From Conidiobolus incongruus B7586 (lineage: Eukaryota > Entomophthoromycota > Entomophthoromycetes > Entomophthorales > Conidiobolaceae), in assembly GCA_000697335.1 (NCBI GenBank), contig JNEM01010781.1, forward strand, positions 1-64,000: a DNA stretch of 64,000 nt, read 5' to 3'. The number at the start of each line of letters is the position of its first letter. Positions within the stretch are counted from its first letter, which is position 1. The position numbers and the translations under genes are program-made. The notes under the pieces are model-generated. The model did not search any database and was not told the DNA's origin. It saw nothing but the letters and a program-made list of their open reading frames with translations. This document shows positions 59,117-64,000 of this stretch, piece after piece.

Positions 59117-61844
59117 TCAGTGAACAATGGTTGCATCAAGCTTAAGCTGATCGTAGCCAATAGAGCTATCAGTATTTGTCTGAGCCTTGGTTTGAATGTA
59201 GTTTAAGCTTCCTTCAAAGAATTTGAGTAAGGATGCGAGGTAGTCTGAGCTGTTGGTACCATCCAAAGATTGGGGTTGAGATTCACTTAAGCTGGCATAG
59301 TTGCTCTTGATCAAATCAATTAAACCATTAATGTGACTGGGTTCAATTGATGGACATTGGTGTTCAAAGAAATAGAAATAACGATTAAGAATTTCAATCA
59401 TTAGTTCGATGGACTTGACTGGATCAATGACAGAGTGGGCTACCTTGAGTGCACGGTTTAAGGTATCCATCACTCTCTTAGCATCACGATGCTGAACTAC
59501 GGGACGTTGGGTAACAATATCAGTGGCAGGAGGTATAGCAGGTTGGTCAGATTCTGGTTGGTAAAGCTGAGGAACAGATGGAACAGGCCAAAACAAGTGA
59601 GCAGAGTGGTACAAAGCACGACATTGGTCGTGTTTCTTGAGCAACTTACCTGAATGCATGACACATTTGGTTGTGAGGGCATCATAGTTATCAGCATCAA
59701 AGTCACGAGTAGAGTGAAGAGTGCCAATCAATAAATGAATGGCTTGGAGCTGCACATTGGATTCACTAATGCACTCTTCATAAATAGTTAAAGCTTGAAC
59801 GAAAAATTCATATCCAAGAGTTTGGATACCAAGTTCATCACAAGCAAGCCCGGCATTTAAATAAAGCTTATAAGCTAAATCATGGCACTCGGCCTTGCTG
59901 TATAAAATCGAAATGGTCTGATGTAAAAATCTAAACAAATCAGAGCTACGATTGTACCATGCATCATCTTCTGATTCGGGTCTAGGAAGGTAGGATCTGG
60001 CAAGCTTCAAGCAAGAAGAGACGATTGAGGGGAATGTGTATTGCACACGAATACCTCCTTCACTAAGTTCTCTTCTAACGATATTAAGAAGTCTGAACAT
60101 TTGATCATTGTCGTCGGTGTAAATCAAATGAATCAACTTTGCTAGTTGATGCTGCTCGTTGACAAAATCCTCATCGTTATCGCCATTAATTCCTCTCAAC
60201 GATTGACCTCTTCCCGCCAATTTTGAAGAGGTTCGACCAAATGTGTTGGCATGATGGGGGCCACCATCAGGTTGATCTTTAGCCAAGACAGATACAAGAT
60301 GGAAAACCCCTTCACACTCAGAAGGTTCAGAGATACGTTGGTTTTGTTTGAGCAACGCAGCAACGAGAGCGAGGCCAACAGATCTTCTGGTGGAATAAGG
60401 CTGAGAATCAAATAATGATTTATAATGAACAAGTTTCAAAACTGTCAATGCATTAGGATAAATACGAATTGGTGCCAAGAGGAGTTGAAGCAAATTGTCC
60501 TCGGTAGCGGCATTGTCACCTGTATGAGCAGCAGGATCCAAGTTCAAAGCATAATCAAGCACCTGATCAACATATTCCAGATTCTTAGGGTAGCAGTTAA
60601 GTGAAAGATTGATTAAAGAGACTTGAAGAGCGGTAATATCATGGAGAGGGATATCGGGACGAGCTTTGACAAGTTCAACTACTTGAGTCCAAAATACTTC
60701 GAATAATTTGACGTCATCAGGGATTCCACGAGAGACAGAAGATTTATCATCAGATTCTTCCTGAGTTTCAGCTTGAGATTCGGCTTCACGAGATGCATAG
60801 GCAGCCAGACGATCAATGAGTGAGATATAAATGGATTTAGGTGAAACACGAGGATTAAGCTGAGCAACCGCAGAGAGGAAAGGGGTCAAAGTACGGAGAT
60901 GGAAATCATCTTGGAACACTTGGATAACGGCTTCCATCAAATATTCTTGAGCTAAGACATCTTTACAGTTGATAATTTGTTCAAGTATATCAGGAAGAAT
61001 CAATGAAGAATATATATTTAAATCAATTCCCTCAAGTGTAGCTAATCTGACAAGATTGGAACCGACAAGAGTTCTAAGTTCTTTACGCTCCATCTCCCTG
61101 CGTTCTCTATCCCTGGAGTGTCCTTGATGCTGTAATCTAACCCAAAGCTTATTCATTTCAGTGAAATTAATTAAAGTGAACTGGATGGAATCTTTCAAGC
61201 ATCCAGAAGAGCTTTCTTCTTCTGAGGTGGGTAAATGATCTTTAGTCATTCCTGATAAATAATGTCTTAAAAACAATCCTCTGGTAGGATGCTGCACACC
61301 ACGACACATTTCCAACATATCTTTCATAATTTCACGAACAGGAGCATCGGGCATAGACATGTAAACTGAACCAACTGTGATCATTAAATAAAGTCTTGGA
61401 ATGATATTTCCTGCATATTGTACCAACTCATATAAATCAGCCAAGTGATGACGATTGGATTGGTGAGCATCAGCCAAATAAGTTGTCATAAATCTAAGAT
61501 TATCGAAGATTGCCATATAAAGTTCGTAGTAATGTTTTGGAGAAAGAACAGAAGTACGAAGTTCAGCAAGCATTCCTGAACAATGTTTCAAAGCATCCAT
61601 CAAACGATGTTGATCCTAATAAATAGATAATTAGATGTTGAACAATATTTTTAAAGTAATTATAAATTTCAAAGAAGTCACAATAAAAATATGTGCTTAT
61701 TACCAAACAACGTTTCATCCCGAGAGATTGATGTTTAACTACATTAAGAGCATCGTCAAGTAGTTTAATTTGCTCTTCTACTACTAAAGTAGCAGAGCTA
61801 TTGTTAATTGAAGTTCCTTTACTGCCTATTGAAGAAGATGACAT
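59117..61844 (-). CDS. VPS35: Retromer subunit Vps35
   Basis: Large alpha-solenoid subunit of retromer, which recycles cargo from endosomes to Golgi or plasma membrane. Two exons (61844-61704 and 61615-59117) give 879 residues (yeast 944, human 796). After a Ser-rich start, EEQIKLLDDALNVVKHQSLGMKRCL and DQHRLMDALKHCSGMLAELRTSVLSPKHYYELYM are family hallmarks. The Vps26-binding motif is PRLYLMITVGSVYM at about residues 120-133. Near it lies the RGVQHPTRGLFLRHYLSGMTKD segment. The C-terminal Vps29-binding half includes FFEHQCPSI and helical repeats. Long low-complexity loops are modest. The intron of 88 nt lies after codon 47. Confidence 0.97.
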
Positions 61845-62984
61845 GGAATTAGGTCTAAAGATTGATCTTGAATTAGTAAATCATATCATTATATTGAAAA
61901 TTAGTCAATATTGTTGAATACCTGCTTATTAATTGGGATATAAACTAATTAAACTGTTGATAATAGGTTGAATATTAAAGATAGTAATTGATTTAAGGTT
62001 AGCTATTGATAAAACAGTATTGAAATTATAGCGTAATTTAAGATATTAATTTTTATTTTGATTATTTATTAGTCAAATTAATCAGAACGAATATAAAATT
62101 TCAAGAGTATGGGATAAATGATAATTTTAAATTCCACAGTCCTTTCTGATTCTTATGTTTATCCAATCACTTTCTAGTGCAACGTATTTAAATTAGGTTT
62201 CCATAAATTACCAATTCTCCTAAATTTCAGGCGAATTATAACAAAGATCCTTTTGATTATTGAAAAAAAATTTTCAATCTAATTATATAAAAATAATGTT
62301 ATTTAAAGAACAGTAAGCATTTTAATAGACTTATTATTAATTTATTTTCTACTATAAATAGACTCAACCAATTCCGTATATAATATATATATATATATAT
62401 ATATACTATATTTCAAAAATGTATGTTAGTTATTTATAAAATAAAAAATTTAAGAAATATTTCAAATTTTGCTATTTAATCATCTATTAATAAACACATG
62501 AATATTCATATATAATAAAATTGTAACCAAATATATTTTTATCTCATTTAATAGGGTTTACAATTATCTATTAAAACCAGTTATCCTTGATTTGTATATG
62601 AGTTTTTTGAGAATCATAAATCAAACTGTTAAAAATTTATGATTTTTATTAATTTCATATACATTTAATGAAATTGTATTTAAAATTAAACACCAATACA
62701 TATAATAGTGTGCTTTCTAAATCATAAATTAATGATCTAATAATCCACTATATAATAGAATATCCTAACATTACTAATTTTAAATATAATATATTCAATT
62801 AGATACTACTCTAATATTTGAACCTAATAATATCAATATCAATTTCAAATTACACAATTACGGTTAAACCCATAAAATTGTAAATAACATTTATATTTTG
62901 AAATTTAAAATTGTTTGTGTTTGAAATTAAAATATAAATATATATATCTAGTGTATTAATTTTGTAAACTTAATATATGCAATA
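61845..62984. other. Divergent upstream region of VPS35 and the WD40 gene
   Basis: 1.1 kb shared by two divergent promoters. An (AT)n microsatellite of about 22 bp lies at 62383-62404. No coding or RNA signal seen. Confidence 0.6.
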
Positions 62985-64000
62985 ATGGAAGATGACCTTG
63001 ATTCAATTATAAAATCAACTGAAGATATTGAACTCTCTTATGACAAAAATCAATTTAAAAGAATTTCCAATGTGAATAACTTATTTGACTCTAGCAATCC
63101 CTCTATAAAACAAGTACTTATCTTTTATAGAATTATTTAAAGCAATATATAACTTATTCTTTTAGGATATTATACGTATGATAAGTCAGTATCTAGTATC
63201 TGAAGGTTATACTCTAACAAATACTATATTAAACGATGAAGCCCAATTAAAACAAATTGAATTTGAAACTTTACAAACTGATTTAAATAGGCTAAAAAGT
63301 TTAATTTTGGAAGGGAATTGGAATGAAATTAATGAAAATTATTGTAATAAGCCTTTTTTAACTCAACATAAATATTTCTGCTATGCTGTTTATCGTCAGC
63401 AATTTTTGGAGCTTATCGAATACAGAGAAATGCAAAAAGTAGTATTTGATTTATTTTTAATTATATATTATATTAAATTATAAAATAGGCTTTTGCATTT
63501 TTAAATAAGCGTTTAAAACCTTTAGAGCACCTTGAGAGGACTTGTGGTGAATTCCAAGATATGTGTTATTTATTAACAGCCAAATCTGTGCATGAAGCAG
63601 CTTCTTTTAAAAATTGGGAAGGAGTTGGCCCTTCTAGAGAAAGGCTTGTTGAGGAATTAATGCATTTAATGGAAATTGAGGGCTTAGACCGACCTTACCA
63701 ATCCAATTCTACACTTCCCCCAAACCATCTCGTTTCTTTACTCAAACAAGCAGTCGCTTACCAGGTTCAAAGCTCAAATCGATATATTCCTAATATCCAA
63801 CCTAAAGTTGAAACCCTTTTACAAAGTTATAGCAGTCCAATGATTCCTAATTATTTAAAGAGAAGCTTTGTTGGTCATAAAGCAAATGTTAAGTGCTGTC
63901 AATTTATGGATTTCCAGGATAATGAATGGATTTTATCTGGTTCTAGGTAAAATTGACTTTAAATTATGTATAAAATTTATCTTAACTTATTTTAGCGATA
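62985..64000 (+). CDS. LisH/CTLH-WD40 repeat protein, 5' part
   Basis: The gene runs off the right edge. Exons 62985-63113, 63166-63438 and 63489-63946 give 286 residues plus two bases. A fourth exon begins at 63996 and supplies the Ser-Asp expected at the end of the first WD blade. A LisH-like helix (IRMISQYLVSEGYTLTNTIL) is followed by a CTLH-type region (LILEGNWNEINENY, YRQQFLELIEYREMQKA, LNKRLKPLE). Next comes NHLVSLLKQAVAYQV and the start of the propeller, KRSFVGHKANVKCCQFMDFQ then WILSGS. This order resembles WDR26/Gid7, a scaffold of the GID/CTLH ubiquitin ligase. Another LisH-WD40 family is possible because most of the propeller is outside the window. Confidence 0.8.

Noticed and set aside
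62985-63946. SMU1 splicing factor
   Set aside because: LisH and WD40 are shared, but the region between them does not match SMU1 and is closer to the CTLH type.

Overview
The window reads as nuclear DNA of a very AT-rich fungus. Genes stand out as islands of moderate GC in intergenic DNA that is almost all A and T. They use the standard code and many short introns (mostly about 45-75 nt; GTAAGT/GTAATA-type donors, TAG or CAG acceptors, one perfect TACTAAC branch site). Fungal markers are Rtt109, Rmt2, a Boi-type SH3-SAM-PH protein and an Itc1-like WAC/WHIM protein. A branched-chain ketoacid dehydrogenase E1 alpha and an MBIP homologue, both absent from budding yeast, point to an early-diverging lineage. 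An entomophthoralean or other zoopagomycete fungus would fit, but this is inference from gene content and composition only.

Layout. 0.7-3.2 kb (-): AP-3 beta. 3.8-5.3 (+): Rtt109. 6.3-7.5 (-): PP2A catalytic subunit. 9.0-9.5 (+): SelW-type Rdx protein. 11.2-15.1 (+): Xrn1. 16.1-17.3 (+): LETM1-domain mitochondrial protein. 17.4-18.2 (-): decayed or unresolved coding DNA. 18.5 (+): tRNA-Ser(GCT). 19.5-20.1 (-): ribosomal protein eL38 with an ATG-only first exon. 20.5-21.1 (-): AN1 zinc-finger protein. 22.0-23.6 (-): MBIP-like protein. 27.4-30.2 (+): Itc1-like remodeller subunit. 30.6-32.2 (+): Dus2. 32.4-32.6 (-): Cox14-like protein. 33.3-33.9 (+): Mob1. 36.2-37.5 (+): BCKDH E1 alpha. 39.6-42.8 (+): condensin Cap-G/Ycg1. 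43.3-44.4 (+): Rmt2. 44.6-45.9 (-): Ola1. 46.5-48.7 (-): Boi-like protein. 51.6-57.7: fossil Ty3/Gypsy chromovirus with both LTRs and a target-site duplication. 58.3-58.4 (-): decayed tRNA-Ser. 59.1-61.8 (-): Vps35. 63.0 to the right edge (+): LisH/CTLH-WD40 protein, cut by the window.

The genes are unrelated housekeeping functions: endosomal traffic (AP-3, Vps35), chromatin (Rtt109, MBIP, Itc1, condensin), RNA metabolism and translation (Xrn1, Dus2, eL38, Rmt2, tRNA-Ser), signalling and polarity (PP2A, Mob1, Boi) and mitochondria (LETM1, Cox14, BCKDH). No operon-like system or cluster is visible. Coding exons were joined by reading donor and acceptor sites; each multi-exon model given here keeps frame, and each model complete within the window runs to a stop.

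The points most worth checking are a mitochondrial-type presequence in frame ahead of the normal Ola1 start, an MBIP homologue in a fungus, a triplicated C-terminal motif in Rtt109, the transition-eroded retroelement with one protected LTR end and a perfect 390-bp tandem repeat inside it, a tRNA-Ser relic bracketed by 9-bp repeats, and a perfect 17-bp inverted repeat. I found no CRISPR array, toxin system or other novel multi-gene system.
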